41,768 nt of DNA from assembly GCA_026416055.1 (NCBI GenBank), contig JAOAFX010000008.1, positions 1-41,768 of the forward strand, given 5' to 3'. The DNA comes from Caldifarciminota bacterium (GTDB lineage: Bacteria; Hydrothermota; Tepidihabitantia; SM23-42; JAOAFX01). The translations under genes and the position numbers were made by a program. The notes below the pieces were generated by a model that ran no database searches, was not told the DNA's origin, and saw only the letters and a program-made list of their open reading frames with translations. This document shows positions 23,676-33,564 of this stretch, in pieces (the first letter of the stretch is position 1; each line of letters starts with the position of its first letter).

Positions 23676-24554
23676 GTGGAAAAATTCCACGAGCCTGTTT
23701 TAGTGGAAGAGGTCATTTACTGGATGAACCTGAAGGATGAAGGGATCTATTGTGATTGCACAGTCGGTGGCGGTGGTCATCTGTTTATGATGCTACAAAG
23801 AACGAAAAATGCGCGTTTTATCGGCATCGATTGGGATCCTGAGGCAATTAGTTTTACGCAAAAAAGACTGAGCAATTTTCGGAATCGGGTTATACTTTGC
23901 GAAGGGAATTATGCAGACCTTGATGTGATTATGAAGGAATTGAATATAAAAAGTGTTAATGGATTATTATTTGATCTCGGTGCATCGCTTTATCAACTCA
24001 CTACGCCCCAGCGAGGGTTTAGTTTTAATCACAGCGGAAGGTTGTTGATGCAGATGGCACCGCAAGTTATACCACTTTACAAAAGATTACGCAACGCTGA
24101 TAAAAGAACACTCTACAATGTTTTGAAAAATTATGGAAATGTTCCTAATGCAGAGAGACTTTCTAGGCTCATTTTTGAACACCGGTACAATCTTCACACA
24201 ACTATGGATTTACGGCAGATAGTGGAGGAAAATTTTAAAGGCAGGCTGCTGAAAAAAAATCTCCACAGGGTCTTCCAGGCTTTCCGCATCTGGACGAACG
24301 AAGAATTCAAAAATATAGAACAAGGACTAAAAAAGGCGATAACCCTGATGGAACCTGAAGGAAGGCTTGTTGTGATTTCTTACCATTCAGGCGAAGACAG
24401 GATTGTCAAAAACTTATTTAAAGAGTTTGAGAAAAAAGACCTGCTAAAGCGTTTAAACAAAAAGGTGATAAAACCGAATATCGATGAAGTTCGTCGTAAT
24501 CCCTCAGCAAGGAGTGCCAGGATGCGGGTAGGTGAAAGATGCGTTTCTTTGTAA
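23676..24554 (+). CDS. rsmH: 16S rRNA (cytosine-1402-N4)-methyltransferase RsmH (MraW)
   Basis: 292 residues from a GTG start that fits the family N-terminus (KFHEPVLVEEVIYWM); the nearby ATG at 23674 is in another frame and no clear ribosome site is seen. The SAM-binding loop is DCTVGGGGHL (about residues 27-36), followed by FIGIDWDPEAI, LLFDLGASLYQL and QRGFSF. Other conserved blocks are FRIWTNEEFKNIEQGL and VISYHSGEDRIVK. The enzyme methylates N4 of C1402 in 16S rRNA in the ribosomal P site. Its place second or third in dcw clusters is standard. The usual SVQLDxxxRGF-like loop reads ASLYQLTTPQRGF, a small difference. Confidence 0.93.
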   Translation: MEKFHEPVLVEEVIYWMNLKDEGIYCDCTVGGGGHLFMMLQRTKNARFIGIDWDPEAISFTQKRLSNFRNRVILCEGNYADLDVIMKELNIKSVNGLLFDLGASLYQLTTPQRGFSFNHSGRLLMQMAPQVIPLYKRLRNADKRTLYNVLKNYGNVPNAERLSRLIFEHRYNLHTTMDLRQIVEENFKGRLLKKNLHRVFQAFRIWTNEEFKNIEQGLKKAITLMEPEGRLVVISYHSGEDRIVKNLFKEFEKKDLLKRLNKKVIKPNIDEVRRNPSARSARMRVGERCVSL

Positions 24555-24790
24555 TCATTTTTTTTATCCTGATATATCTTTTCAGTCTGGTGTACATTGA
24601 GAGTGAACTTGTAAAATATAATATCCGGAAAGAAGAATTGAAAAATCAGGTGCAGGAACTGAAAAATGAAAAGGCAAGCTTAATGGCCAGACTCAATTAT
24701 TTCTCAAATCTCGCGTATATTGAGGCTGAAGCAAAGAAACGCGATTTCATATTTCCAGCACGCGAGGATATACTTGGTATTGTGAAATGA
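24539..24790 (+). CDS. ftsL: FtsL/DivIC-like division protein
   Basis: 83 residues with the FtsL layout: one membrane segment at about residues 3-20, then a coiled coil (LKNQVQELKNEKASLMARL) and a short C-terminal part with a family-like ending (IEAEAKKRDFIFPAREDI). FtsL forms the FtsQ-FtsL-FtsB subcomplex that activates septal FtsW-FtsI. Position between rsmH and ftsI is the standard place. It overlaps rsmH by 16 bases and ftsI by four. Sequence conservation in this family is low, so the call rests on size, topology and position. Confidence 0.8.
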   Translation: MRFFVIIFFILIYLFSLVYIESELVKYNIRKEELKNQVQELKNEKASLMARLNYFSNLAYIEAEAKKRDFIFPAREDILGIVK

Positions 24791-26412
24791 AAAAGATAAA
24801 GATTTATAATCTCTGCCTTTTCTTACTTTCATTTGTCTTCTTTACTTATATCTTTTTTATTCAGTGTCTTAAAAACAAACACTACCAGGATATTGCAAGA
24901 CGTGAACATCAGAAAAAAGTAATTCTTTATGGTAGCCGTGGTAATATTTTTGATCGCAATGGTATATCACTCGCAATTTCAGAACCATGTTTTTCAATCT
25001 TCTGCACCCCGGTCTATTCTCCAAATAAAGAACGGCTGGCAAAAAGAATTGCTGAAATATCAGGGCGATCGCTGAGTGAGATTAAAACATTGATAAGCAG
25101 AAACAGATTTTTCTGGATAGAAAGAAAGATTAATTTGAAAAAGCGCGACGAATATTTAAATTTAAACGACCCGAGCATCGGTTATACACACGATTTGAAT
25201 CGCATTTATAATATGCCTGAAGTATTTTCCAGTATCATTGGTAAATGCAGTGTCGATAATCGCGGACTGGAAGGTCTGGAATTATTTTTTGACGAAATTC
25301 TCACCGGAAAAAGCGGTTTTATTGTTTATCAAAAAGAACCAGACGGGGATATCTTTCCTTACTACAGATATCCAGAGAGAGAACCTATTTCCGGACATGA
25401 CTTATATTTGACAGTTGATTTTCAGTTGCAAACAATACTATATTCGAATCTCAAGGAATGTTTAGAAAATGAAGATGCCAGGTGCACTGCAGGGTTAATC
25501 TTGAATCCAAAAACAGGAGAACTCCTTGCCTTGGTGAATATCAGTAAGAGTAATAATGCGCGGAATTTAATAATCTGTGATGAATTTGAACCGGGTTCGA
25601 CATTTAAACTCCTGGGGCTGGTCTATGCACTCCAGAATGGGATAAAGGATAGCGAGAAATTTAATACATATGGTGGCAAAATAAAGATCGACGGACATAC
25701 TATAAACGATAATAAAGACTTCGGTATTCTGACACTTCGCGGGGCAATTGCCCATTCCAGCAATGTTGTTATGGCAGAATTATCAAAACGATTTGATAAA
25801 GAAAATTTTTTGCTTTTAATACGGGATTTCGGTTTTACCCAGCCTACTGGCATAGAACTGCCGGGTGAATCAAAGGGCAGATTGATGAAACAGAAAAATC
25901 TCAATAATATTGAGTTTGCAACATTGCTCTTTGGACAGGGAATCACCTGCAATTTACTACAATTAGCACTCGCATATCAAGCTATCGCAAATGGTGGTAT
26001 TTTGCAAAAGCCATATGTGATTAAGAAAATAATGGATGGAAATCGTATTCTCTATGAGGCAAAACCCCTGAAAATCAGACAGGTCGTTGATGAAGGTACG
26101 GCGCACATGGTGACCAGTATTTTGTGCAGTGTTATTGAAGAAGGTAGTGGAATCGAGGCAAAGATTGACGGCATGAGGATTGCCGGCAAGACTGGCACTG
26201 CCCAGAAGGTTGTTAATGGTAAATATTCAAATTCTGCTGTCATCACCACCTTCATTGGTTATTTCCCAGCAGAGGAACCTGAATATCTTGTTGCCTTACT
26301 CGTTGATGAGCCAAAGAAAGGTATGTGGGCAGGAACGGTTATCGCCCCTGTCTTTAAAAAGATTGCCCAGAGTATCTGCCAGGCAACAAATTTACAATAT
26401 GCGACTAAGTGA
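24787..26412 (+). CDS. ftsI: Septal class B penicillin-binding protein (FtsI/PBP3)
   Basis: 541 residues: an N-terminal membrane segment (about residues 8-27), a PBP dimer domain beginning GSRGNIFDRNG, and a transpeptidase domain. Active-site motifs are S271-T-F-K274, S324-S-N326 and K468-T-G470. No PASTA domains are present. It crosslinks septal peptidoglycan with FtsW. The gene overlaps ftsL by four bases and murE by 14. A sporulation-type or elongation-type PBP is less likely because of its position next to ftsL and murE. Confidence 0.93.
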   Translation: MKKIKIYNLCLFLLSFVFFTYIFFIQCLKNKHYQDIARREHQKKVILYGSRGNIFDRNGISLAISEPCFSIFCTPVYSPNKERLAKRIAEISGRSLSEIKTLISRNRFFWIERKINLKKRDEYLNLNDPSIGYTHDLNRIYNMPEVFSSIIGKCSVDNRGLEGLELFFDEILTGKSGFIVYQKEPDGDIFPYYRYPEREPISGHDLYLTVDFQLQTILYSNLKECLENEDARCTAGLILNPKTGELLALVNISKSNNARNLIICDEFEPGSTFKLLGLVYALQNGIKDSEKFNTYGGKIKIDGHTINDNKDFGILTLRGAIAHSSNVVMAELSKRFDKENFLLLIRDFGFTQPTGIELPGESKGRLMKQKNLNNIEFATLLFGQGITCNLLQLALAYQAIANGGILQKPYVIKKIMDGNRILYEAKPLKIRQVVDEGTAHMVTSILCSVIEEGSGIEAKIDGMRIAGKTGTAQKVVNGKYSNSAVITTFIGYFPAEEPEYLVALLVDEPKKGMWAGTVIAPVFKKIAQSICQATNLQYATK

Positions 26413-27832
26413 ACTTATTGCTGGCCTGAATTGCCGGGTCTATAATTTCAAGGACATACGTATTGAAGAACTGACATGCGATTCGCGCCGCGTAGCGCCT
26501 GGAAGTCTTTTCATTGCAGTTAAAGGAAATAAATATGACGGACATGAGTTTGTGAAAGATGCAGAAAGGTCAGGTGCTGTTGCAATCGCTACACAAAAAA
26601 AAGTCACGAGTTCACTTCCACAGATTGTTTTCAAAGATACCCGGGAAATGATGGGCAAGATTGCAAGAAATTTTTACGGCGATTTTTCCGAACTAATGAT
26701 TGTAGGTGTCACCGGTACAAATGGAAAGACAACCACAACTTTCCTCATCCACTCTATACTGAACAGGGCTGGACTTGCACCAGGTCTGATTGGAACGATT
26801 TATTATATGGGAAATGAAAAGGTGAAGGCCGAAAGAACGACTCCGGAAAGCTTAGAGTTATTTAAACTTATCGATAGGTTCCGTAAAGGCGGGATGAAAA
26901 GTATTGTGATGGAGGTATCATCCCATGCCCTGGCATTAAAAAGGGTAGAGGAATTGAGATTCCGGGTGGCAATCTTTACCAATCTTTCGCAAGATCATCT
27001 CGATTTCCATAAAACGATGGCTGAATATAAAAAAGCAAAACTCCACCTTTTTGACCTTTTAAGTAAAGAAGGCATTGCAGTCTACAATCTGGATGACCCG
27101 GTGGCAGAAGAGATTCAGAGGCTTTATCTCCCTTGTTCTTTAAATTACGGATTCAGTAATGGTGCGATGATTAAAGGTGAAATAGTTGAGGATAATCTTT
27201 CAGGCCTGCGGATGAATATCCTCCATAAGGACAAAAAGTTAGATATAAACTCAAAACTCGTTGGCACATTCAATGGTTATAATATTCTTGCAAGTTTTGC
27301 AGCCGGTGTTGCATTGAATATTGATTATGGAATTATTAAAGAAGGTATAGAATCTCTTAAAAATGTTCCGGGTCGGATGGAGCATGTGGCGGAAAACATT
27401 TTTGTCGACTTTGCCCACACACCGGGTGCCATAGGCAATCTATTAAACTCTTTACGAAAATATACCACAGGCCGACTGATAATAATCTTTGGCTGCGGAG
27501 GGGACAGGGATAAGGAGAAGCGTCCACAAATGGGGGCGATTGCGAGTGAGAATGCCGATCTGGTAATTCTGACTTCAGATAACCCCAGAACAGAAGAACC
27601 AGAAGAAATTATAAAAGATATTGTAAGTGGAATCAAAAAGAACAATTTTATTATCATTCCGGACAGGAGAGAAGCGATTGAGTATGGTATAAAGATAAAA
27701 AAAGCCGAGGATATCCTCGTTATTGCCGGAAAAGGACACGAAGAGTATCAAATCGTCAAAGACAAGATAATCCCGTTTGATGATACCCAAGTGGTAAGAG
27801 AAACTTTAGGAGTCCATGACCATGTACATTGA
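26399..27832 (+). CDS. murE: UDP-MurNAc-L-Ala-D-Glu:meso-DAP ligase MurE
   Basis: 477 residues from the ATG at 26399; the open frame runs back to 26180 inside ftsI, but that part is not MurE-like. ATP-binding loop GTNGKTTT (residues 106-113), SSHAL and the D394-N-P-R397 motif are visible. DNPR marks meso-diaminopimelate as the amino acid added, so the cell wall should be of DAP type. Cytoplasmic third-residue ligase of the lipid II pathway. It overlaps ftsI by 14 bases and has no clear ribosome site, which suggests translational coupling. Confidence 0.95.
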   Translation: MRLSELIAGLNCRVYNFKDIRIEELTCDSRRVAPGSLFIAVKGNKYDGHEFVKDAERSGAVAIATQKKVTSSLPQIVFKDTREMMGKIARNFYGDFSELMIVGVTGTNGKTTTTFLIHSILNRAGLAPGLIGTIYYMGNEKVKAERTTPESLELFKLIDRFRKGGMKSIVMEVSSHALALKRVEELRFRVAIFTNLSQDHLDFHKTMAEYKKAKLHLFDLLSKEGIAVYNLDDPVAEEIQRLYLPCSLNYGFSNGAMIKGEIVEDNLSGLRMNILHKDKKLDINSKLVGTFNGYNILASFAAGVALNIDYGIIKEGIESLKNVPGRMEHVAENIFVDFAHTPGAIGNLLNSLRKYTTGRLIIIFGCGGDRDKEKRPQMGAIASENADLVILTSDNPRTEEPEEIIKDIVSGIKKNNFIIIPDRREAIEYGIKIKKAEDILVIAGKGHEEYQIVKDKIIPFDDTQVVRETLGVHDHVH

Positions 27833-29099
27833 AATGATGCTAAAAAAGGCGGTTAAGGTTATGAGGGGTAAAGGTGGAGATATCAGAAACGAGCTGGTCA
27901 GGGGTGTCAGCATAGATTCACGAACAGTAATGCCAGGTGAATTATTCTTCGCTCTGAAAGGAGAAAATACTGATGGTCATCAGTATACCAATGAGGCAAT
28001 GAAAAAAGGTGCAGTGGCAGTGGTTGTACAAAGAAGGACGAATGTGCCTAATGAAATTTTGGTGAATGATACCCTTTTTGCTCTGGGTGAACTTGCGCTT
28101 TACTATCGCAGCCATTTCTCCATACCAATTGTGGCAATCACTGGAACAAATGGTAAGACAACAGTAAAGAATCTGGTTGCCAGTATACTTTCCACAAAAT
28201 TCAAAGTACTCTGGACGAAAAAAAGTTATAACTCCCTCATTGGATTGCCACTGATGATTTTTGAAATTTCAGGTCAGGAAGATTATATCGTCCTGGAAAT
28301 GGGTACAAGCAATCCAGGAGAGATAAAAAGATTGTGTAATATTAGCAAACCATCCATTGGTATAATCACCAATGTTGGCCCGGGTCATATCAAAGGACTT
28401 GGTTCTATTGATGGTGTGAGAAAGGAAAAGCTTTCATTGATCGAATCTTTGCCTGAGCACGGCATCGGATTTGTAGGACCCGGGGTGGGGAAAGTAGAAA
28501 GGAAAAATGTGGTATATTTTTCATATGATGAGTTATCAGGTATCAATATTGACGAATCTGGCTCGCGATTTATCTACAAAAATACTTTATTTAATACCCC
28601 TCTTCTGGGGATAAATAATGTATATAACTGCCTTACGGCACTTACTGTGACAGAGAGGCTGGGAATTGAAACAGCAGCACAGAAAGAGGCGCTGGGAAAA
28701 ATCAAACCTGAAAAAGGAAGAATGGAACCGATAAGAGCCGGTGATCTTTTGATAATAGATGATACTTATAATGCCAATCCAGCGTCCATGAAGTCGGCAA
28801 TAGATTTTATAAAAGAATTGAAGCGGAGAAAGATTCTAATATTAGGTGATATGCTGGAATTGGGCGATGAATCTGAGAAATATCACCGTGAGATTGGCAG
28901 GTATGCAAAGGAATGTAGCGACCTGCTTCTGACTACAGGGGTTGAGGCTGAGAACTACAGCGGGATACACTTTGATGATTCAGATAAACTGGTAAGTTAC
29001 TTATTACGAAATCTGAGAGGGGACGAGGTTATACTGGTAAAAGCATCACGGGCAATGAAATTTGAAAGGATTGTGAAAAAGATTTTAAGGAGGATATAA
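27816..29099 (+). CDS. murF: UDP-MurNAc-tripeptide:D-Ala-D-Ala ligase MurF
   Basis: 427 residues. The ATP loop GTNGKTTVKN begins at residue 110; LEMGTSNPGEIKRL, NVGPGHIKGLGS and DDTYNANPASMKSAI are MurF-specific blocks. It adds D-Ala-D-Ala to the UDP-MurNAc tripeptide. The start could be ATG 27816 or, better spaced from AGGAG (27808-27812), ATG 27822; both lie inside the end of murE. Next comes mraY after one base. Confidence 0.95.
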   Translation: MTMYIEMMLKKAVKVMRGKGGDIRNELVRGVSIDSRTVMPGELFFALKGENTDGHQYTNEAMKKGAVAVVVQRRTNVPNEILVNDTLFALGELALYYRSHFSIPIVAITGTNGKTTVKNLVASILSTKFKVLWTKKSYNSLIGLPLMIFEISGQEDYIVLEMGTSNPGEIKRLCNISKPSIGIITNVGPGHIKGLGSIDGVRKEKLSLIESLPEHGIGFVGPGVGKVERKNVVYFSYDELSGINIDESGSRFIYKNTLFNTPLLGINNVYNCLTALTVTERLGIETAAQKEALGKIKPEKGRMEPIRAGDLLIIDDTYNANPASMKSAIDFIKELKRRKILILGDMLELGDESEKYHREIGRYAKECSDLLLTTGVEAENYSGIHFDDSDKLVSYLLRNLRGDEVILVKASRAMKFERIVKKILRRI

Positions 29100-29100
29100 G

Positions 29101-30186
29101 ATGCTTTACCTGCTTTTATATCCATTAAAAGAAATTTTCGGACCATTTCGATTATTTGGCTATATTACCTTTCGTGCTGCATACGCATTAATTCTGGCAA
29201 TACTGATTGTTCTAATTATAGGGAATTATTTTACGAATCTCATGAAAAGGAAATCTATCACACAAAGAATCAGAGAAGAAGTCCCCCGGCATCATAAAGC
29301 TAAAGAAGGTACACCATCCATGGGTGGGTTGATGATTCTCATATCAATATTGATTTCTGTTCTGCTTTTTGCTGATTTAACCAATCCTAATATTTTAATA
29401 TTGATGATTGCAACAATATACTTTGGTACCCTGGGATTTATTGATGATTATATAAAGATTTTCAAAAATAAACCGAGGGGTTTGTCCATAAAGACAAAAC
29501 TCCTGTTTCAGATTATATTCGGGGTCGCCCTTGGCATTTATTTGTATTTTCATGGTCCACAGGGTTATAACACAAAGACGAATCTATTATTTTTGAAAAA
29601 TTATGTGGTGAATTTCGGCATATTTTATCCGTTGTTTGTTGCACTTGTAGCTGTGGGTACCTCTAATGGAGTTAATCTTACTGATGGTCTTGATGGACTG
29701 GCCGCTGGTCTGCTCGGCATAAGTGGTCTGGCATATGCAGCACTTGCTTATGCCAGCGGTCACAGTGGCATAAGTCATTATCTAAATATAATCTTCGTAA
29801 AAAATGGTGGTGAAATAACGGTCTTCTGCACTGCTATGGTTGGTGCACTACTGGGTTTCTTGTGGTTTAATGCCTATCCAGCCCAGGTCTTTATGGGTGA
29901 CACCGGCTCATTGAGTCTGGGTGCAATACTGGGGACGATTGCGATTCTTATTAAACACGAATTTTTATTGGTATTTGTGGGCGGGGTCTTTGTGATTGAG
30001 GTAATTTCAGTAATTCTTCAGATTATATATTTCCGGCACACAAAGGGTAAAAGATTATTTTTGATGGCTCCTCTTCATCATCATTACGAGTTAAAAGGAC
30101 TTGCTGAACCGAAGATTGTGGTGCGCTTCTGGATTGTGGGAATTATCTTTTTAATGGTTGCCCTTTCCACACTGAAGATAAGATGA
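29101..30186 (+). CDS. mraY: Phospho-N-acetylmuramoyl-pentapeptide transferase MraY
   Basis: 361 residues, about ten membrane segments. Conserved cytoplasmic motifs are present: GTPSMGGLMIL, the DD pair in GFIDDYIKIF, NLTDGLDGLAAG, NAYPAQVFMGDTGSLSLG and PLHHHYE. MraY transfers phospho-MurNAc-pentapeptide to undecaprenyl phosphate, giving lipid I at the inner membrane face. It lies one base after murF with AAGGAGG upstream and overlaps murD by four bases. Confidence 0.97.
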   Translation: MLYLLLYPLKEIFGPFRLFGYITFRAAYALILAILIVLIIGNYFTNLMKRKSITQRIREEVPRHHKAKEGTPSMGGLMILISILISVLLFADLTNPNILILMIATIYFGTLGFIDDYIKIFKNKPRGLSIKTKLLFQIIFGVALGIYLYFHGPQGYNTKTNLLFLKNYVVNFGIFYPLFVALVAVGTSNGVNLTDGLDGLAAGLLGISGLAYAALAYASGHSGISHYLNIIFVKNGGEITVFCTAMVGALLGFLWFNAYPAQVFMGDTGSLSLGAILGTIAILIKHEFLLVFVGGVFVIEVISVILQIIYFRHTKGKRLFLMAPLHHHYELKGLAEPKIVVRFWIVGIIFLMVALSTLKIR

Positions 30187-31484
30187 AGATACTTCTTTTG
30201 GGTTTAGGCCGGGCGAATTTGCATGTTGCACGCTATCTCCTGGATAAAGGTATTGAGATATTTCTTTATGAAGAAAACTTAAATAATCTAAGTGAAGAAG
30301 CTCAAATGCTCATCAAGAGCGGGAGAATAAAAGAATATCAAAAGATCAAATATGATCTTGTGGTCTCTTCACCGGGTTTCCCGGATTCAAAGCCCATACT
30401 CCAGGAACTCAGAAAAAAAGGATTGGAAATTATTGATGAGACAGAATTTACATATAATAATTTGCCCAACCCCAGGGTGATTGCCATCACCGGAACAAAT
30501 GGTAAGAGTACAACTGCAGCACTGATAAGCAATATTCTCAGTGCTGCCGGGATAAGAAATTTCTTGGGCGGTAATATCGCACCGGGCCGTCCTTTTTCCT
30601 CAGCACTTTTTGAAAAACCTTTCGATTATTATGTGATTGAACTGTCATCATTCCAGTTGATGCGGATAAAAAATTTCCATCCAGAGATCGCAATTCTTAC
30701 CAATATATCTGTTGATCATCTCAACTGGCATAAAGATTTGAATGAATATATTGGTGCTAAAAAGAGAATTTTTATGAATCAAAATTCCTGTGATTATGCA
30801 GTGCTCAATTATAATGACGAAAGAGTTAGGTCCGTGGAGAAGGAAATAAAGGCCCGTGTTGTGTTCTTTGGAACCGGGTGTCACGATGGTGCCTGGCTTA
30901 ATGGTATTTTACATTTTAAGGATGAAGAAATAATAAACGACGACGAGATACCACTTCTCGGTCAGCATAACCGTTTTAATGTCCTGGCGGCGATAGCGAC
31001 CGCAAAAATATTAAGGATACCGAATGAATTCATAAGAAAAGGAATAACAGGGTTTGCACCCTTACCCCATCGCCTTGAAGATTTAGGTATTATTGGTGGT
31101 ATTCGTTACATTAACAATTCGATGAGTACTAATGAGGCATCAGCAATCGCCTCTTTTATGGCTGTACCTGGAAATAAGGTCGTTATCGTAGGGGGCAGGG
31201 AAAAAGGAGATCGTGCGGAGAATTATTTGAAGATTCTAACCCAGTGGGCAAAGGCTGTTGTGATACTTGGAGAGAATGCAGAAGATATTGCAGGATATTT
31301 TGACCGGAATCAATTTCAAAAATACAAAATTGCAAAAAATATGGATGAAGCAATTTATTTCGCCCGCAAGTTTGCCCAGCCTGGAGATGTGATTATGCTC
31401 AATCCTGGTTTCGCTTCTTTCGGACATTTCCGGGATTTTCAGGAAAGGGGGGAGGCATTTAAAAATGGTGTCTTCAAGGATTGA
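30183..31484 (+). CDS. murD: UDP-MurNAc-L-Ala:D-Glu ligase MurD
   Basis: 433 residues. N-terminal nucleotide-binding fold (LLGLGRANLHVARYL), ATP loop GTNGKSTT (residues 104-111), GGNIAPG, LSSFQL, NISVDHLNWH and the later NNSMSTNEASAIAS block are MurD features. It adds D-glutamate to UDP-MurNAc-L-Ala in the cytoplasm. The usual DSKATN reads NSMSTN here. It overlaps mraY by four bases and ftsW by 20. Confidence 0.93.
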   Translation: MKILLLGLGRANLHVARYLLDKGIEIFLYEENLNNLSEEAQMLIKSGRIKEYQKIKYDLVVSSPGFPDSKPILQELRKKGLEIIDETEFTYNNLPNPRVIAITGTNGKSTTAALISNILSAAGIRNFLGGNIAPGRPFSSALFEKPFDYYVIELSSFQLMRIKNFHPEIAILTNISVDHLNWHKDLNEYIGAKKRIFMNQNSCDYAVLNYNDERVRSVEKEIKARVVFFGTGCHDGAWLNGILHFKDEEIINDDEIPLLGQHNRFNVLAAIATAKILRIPNEFIRKGITGFAPLPHRLEDLGIIGGIRYINNSMSTNEASAIASFMAVPGNKVVIVGGREKGDRAENYLKILTQWAKAVVILGENAEDIAGYFDRNQFQKYKIAKNMDEAIYFARKFAQPGDVIMLNPGFASFGHFRDFQERGEAFKNGVFKD

Positions 31485-32526
31485 CCATATTCTATTTATC
31501 ACGATTATAATCTTACTCGTACTCGGTTCTATTTTCGTATTCTCATCATCATATTATCAGGCACTCCAGCAGGGTGAGAACACACTTTATTATCTGATCG
31601 GTCATATTAAAAGGCTTCTGGTCGCGGTGGTTTTTTTCTTCGCCGGATTGCTCATACCCGTTGAAAAATACCGGAAGCTGATATTACCTGGTTTCCTTTT
31701 TATTCTACTCGTTTTAATTTTCACCCTGGTAATTGGTAAAATGCAATACGGAGCAAAGCGCAGTATTTTGATTTCTTCATTCGGGATTCAGATTTCGGAA
31801 TTTGTTAGAATCTGGATTGTTTTATTCCTTGCCAATTTTTTTACCAATCATCCCGACACCGCCCGTACCCGGAGCGGAATTTTGGTGGCAACTGCACTTC
31901 CACTTTCATTAATAATCCTGGTGGCGGTCCAGCCTTCAATCTCAGTTGCAATTATTACATTTTTGACTATGATAAGCATGATAATTTACAGTGATGCAAA
32001 ACTTAAAGTTCTAACCCCGGTCATTTTAATCGGCGTTGCTCTTTTTGCAATAGCAGTTCTAACTTTCCCACATGTCCGTCACCGTATTTTCAGCTTCATC
32101 TCAAATCCAGCCTATCAGGTGCAGCAATCATTGATTGCAATTGGAAGCGGGGGAATTTTAGGGCGAGGCATTGGTGCGGGTATACAGAAATTTCTTTTTC
32201 TACCACGCATCCATAACGATTTCATATTTGCCCATATTGCTGAAGAGACTGGATTTATCGGCACTTTAATTATCTTCATCCTTTACTGGGAGATATTTTT
32301 GCGTGGTTTGTCGATTGCCCAGATGGTATATGATGAATTTGCAAGACTTGTGGTTATGGGTCTAAATACTACAATTTTTGTTATTTTTCTTGTCCATGTT
32401 GGTGTGAGTATTGGACTCTTACCGCCAACCGGAATTCCTCTGCCTTTTGTCTCCTACGGTGGCTGGTCACTCTGTGCCAATCTATTTTCTATGGGATTGA
32501 TTTTACAGATTTCAAAGATGGTGTAG
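31465..32526 (+). CDS. ftsW: FtsW, SEDS peptidoglycan glycosyltransferase of the divisome
   Basis: 353 residues, about ten membrane segments. The SEDS family signatures are present: ISEFVRIWIVLFLA, DFIFAHIAEETGFIG and PTGIPLPFVSYGG. FtsW polymerises lipid II during septation together with FtsI. The start lies 20 bases inside murD after a GGGGGAGG ribosome site. RodA is the alternative SEDS protein, but the location between murD and murG is that of FtsW. Confidence 0.93.
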   Translation: MVSSRIDHILFITIIILLVLGSIFVFSSSYYQALQQGENTLYYLIGHIKRLLVAVVFFFAGLLIPVEKYRKLILPGFLFILLVLIFTLVIGKMQYGAKRSILISSFGIQISEFVRIWIVLFLANFFTNHPDTARTRSGILVATALPLSLIILVAVQPSISVAIITFLTMISMIIYSDAKLKVLTPVILIGVALFAIAVLTFPHVRHRIFSFISNPAYQVQQSLIAIGSGGILGRGIGAGIQKFLFLPRIHNDFIFAHIAEETGFIGTLIIFILYWEIFLRGLSIAQMVYDEFARLVVMGLNTTIFVIFLVHVGVSIGLLPPTGIPLPFVSYGGWSLCANLFSMGLILQISKMV

Positions 32527-32529
32527 AAG

Positions 32530-33564
32530 ATGGGCAGGGTTTTAATAATTATTTCGGGAATCGGCACCGGAGGTCATTACTTTCCAGCAGCGGTGGTGGC
32601 AAAGGAATTTGTGAAAAATGGTATGGAGACAATCTTTTTAGTTAGAAAAAATTATCCTGAAGAGACAATTGCCCGGAAATACGGTCTGAAGACTTTTTAC
32701 ATTTCACCCCGCCCTTATTACGGTAAATCAGTTATAAATAAACTGATTGCGCTTGAAAAGGTTCTGGAATCGGTGTTGAGGTTGAATAAATTAATGGCTG
32801 AAAAATGCGCCGGTATTTCATTTGGTGGGTTCGGTTCACTACCTCTGGTTTTGTCATGCATGATAAATAATCACCCTTTCTTTCTATTTGAACCGAATTG
32901 TATACCAGGCCGAACTACAAAGATGTTTGCACGATTTGCGCGGAAGGTGTTTCTTGGCTTACCCTCTTCTGTTGATTTAAAGGCTGAAGCAGTGGTAAGT
33001 GGTATTCCGGTTCGTGAAGAATTTAAGCAGGTCTCCAGAAAGATGGCTCCGGCAGAAAAAAAGACTATTCTTTTCATGGGGGGAAGCCAGGGTGCAAAGA
33101 GATTGAATGAGCTCGCGATCGGATTACAGAAAATTCTACCTGTGGAATATAGACTCGTCATAATTAGCGGGAAAAGAGATTTTGACTGGGTGAATAGTTT
33201 AAAGGATTACAGAACCGATGTCATACCTTTTACAACCGAGCCTTGGAATGTAATTGCTGATGCCGATGTCGTTGTTTCACGGGCAGGTGCATTGAGCGGT
33301 TATGAACTGCTGATAATGAAGAAATCCGTGATATTTGTTCCTTTCCCCTATGCGATTGACGACCATCAGTTTTACAATGCCCAATACTACGCCCGGATGC
33401 CCAATGTGAGAGTCATAAGGGAAAGGGATCTGAACGAAGAGATATTGTTAAAGATGGTATTAGAACTTATGAATACAAAGGAACTTGAATCGGAAAGGGA
33501 GTTAGAGATTAAATACGATGCAGAAAAAGTTATCGTGGAACATGTGCTTAAGGAGATGAGATGA
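32530..33564 (+). CDS. murG: MurG, lipid II-forming GlcNAc transferase
   Basis: 344 residues, GT-B fold. GIGTGGHYFPA at the N-terminus is the MurG lipid-binding loop; FGGFGSLPLVL, FEPNCIPGRTTK and FMGGSQGAKRLNEL follow. The C-terminal UDP-GlcNAc site shows SRAGALSGYELL and DDHQFYNAQYY. It adds GlcNAc to lipid I at the membrane face. Starts three bases after ftsW and overlaps murC by four bases (ATGA). Confidence 0.94.
   Translation: MGRVLIIISGIGTGGHYFPAAVVAKEFVKNGMETIFLVRKNYPEETIARKYGLKTFYISPRPYYGKSVINKLIALEKVLESVLRLNKLMAEKCAGISFGGFGSLPLVLSCMINNHPFFLFEPNCIPGRTTKMFARFARKVFLGLPSSVDLKAEAVVSGIPVREEFKQVSRKMAPAEKKTILFMGGSQGAKRLNELAIGLQKILPVEYRLVIISGKRDFDWVNSLKDYRTDVIPFTTEPWNVIADADVVVSRAGALSGYELLIMKKSVIFVPFPYAIDDHQFYNAQYYARMPNVRVIRERDLNEEILLKMVLELMNTKELESERELEIKYDAEKVIVEHVLKEMR

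Noticed and set aside
26180-26398. Extended MurE N-terminus inside ftsI
   Set aside because: The extra 73 residues are an out-of-frame reading of the FtsI transpeptidase C-terminus; MurE homology begins at ATG 26399.
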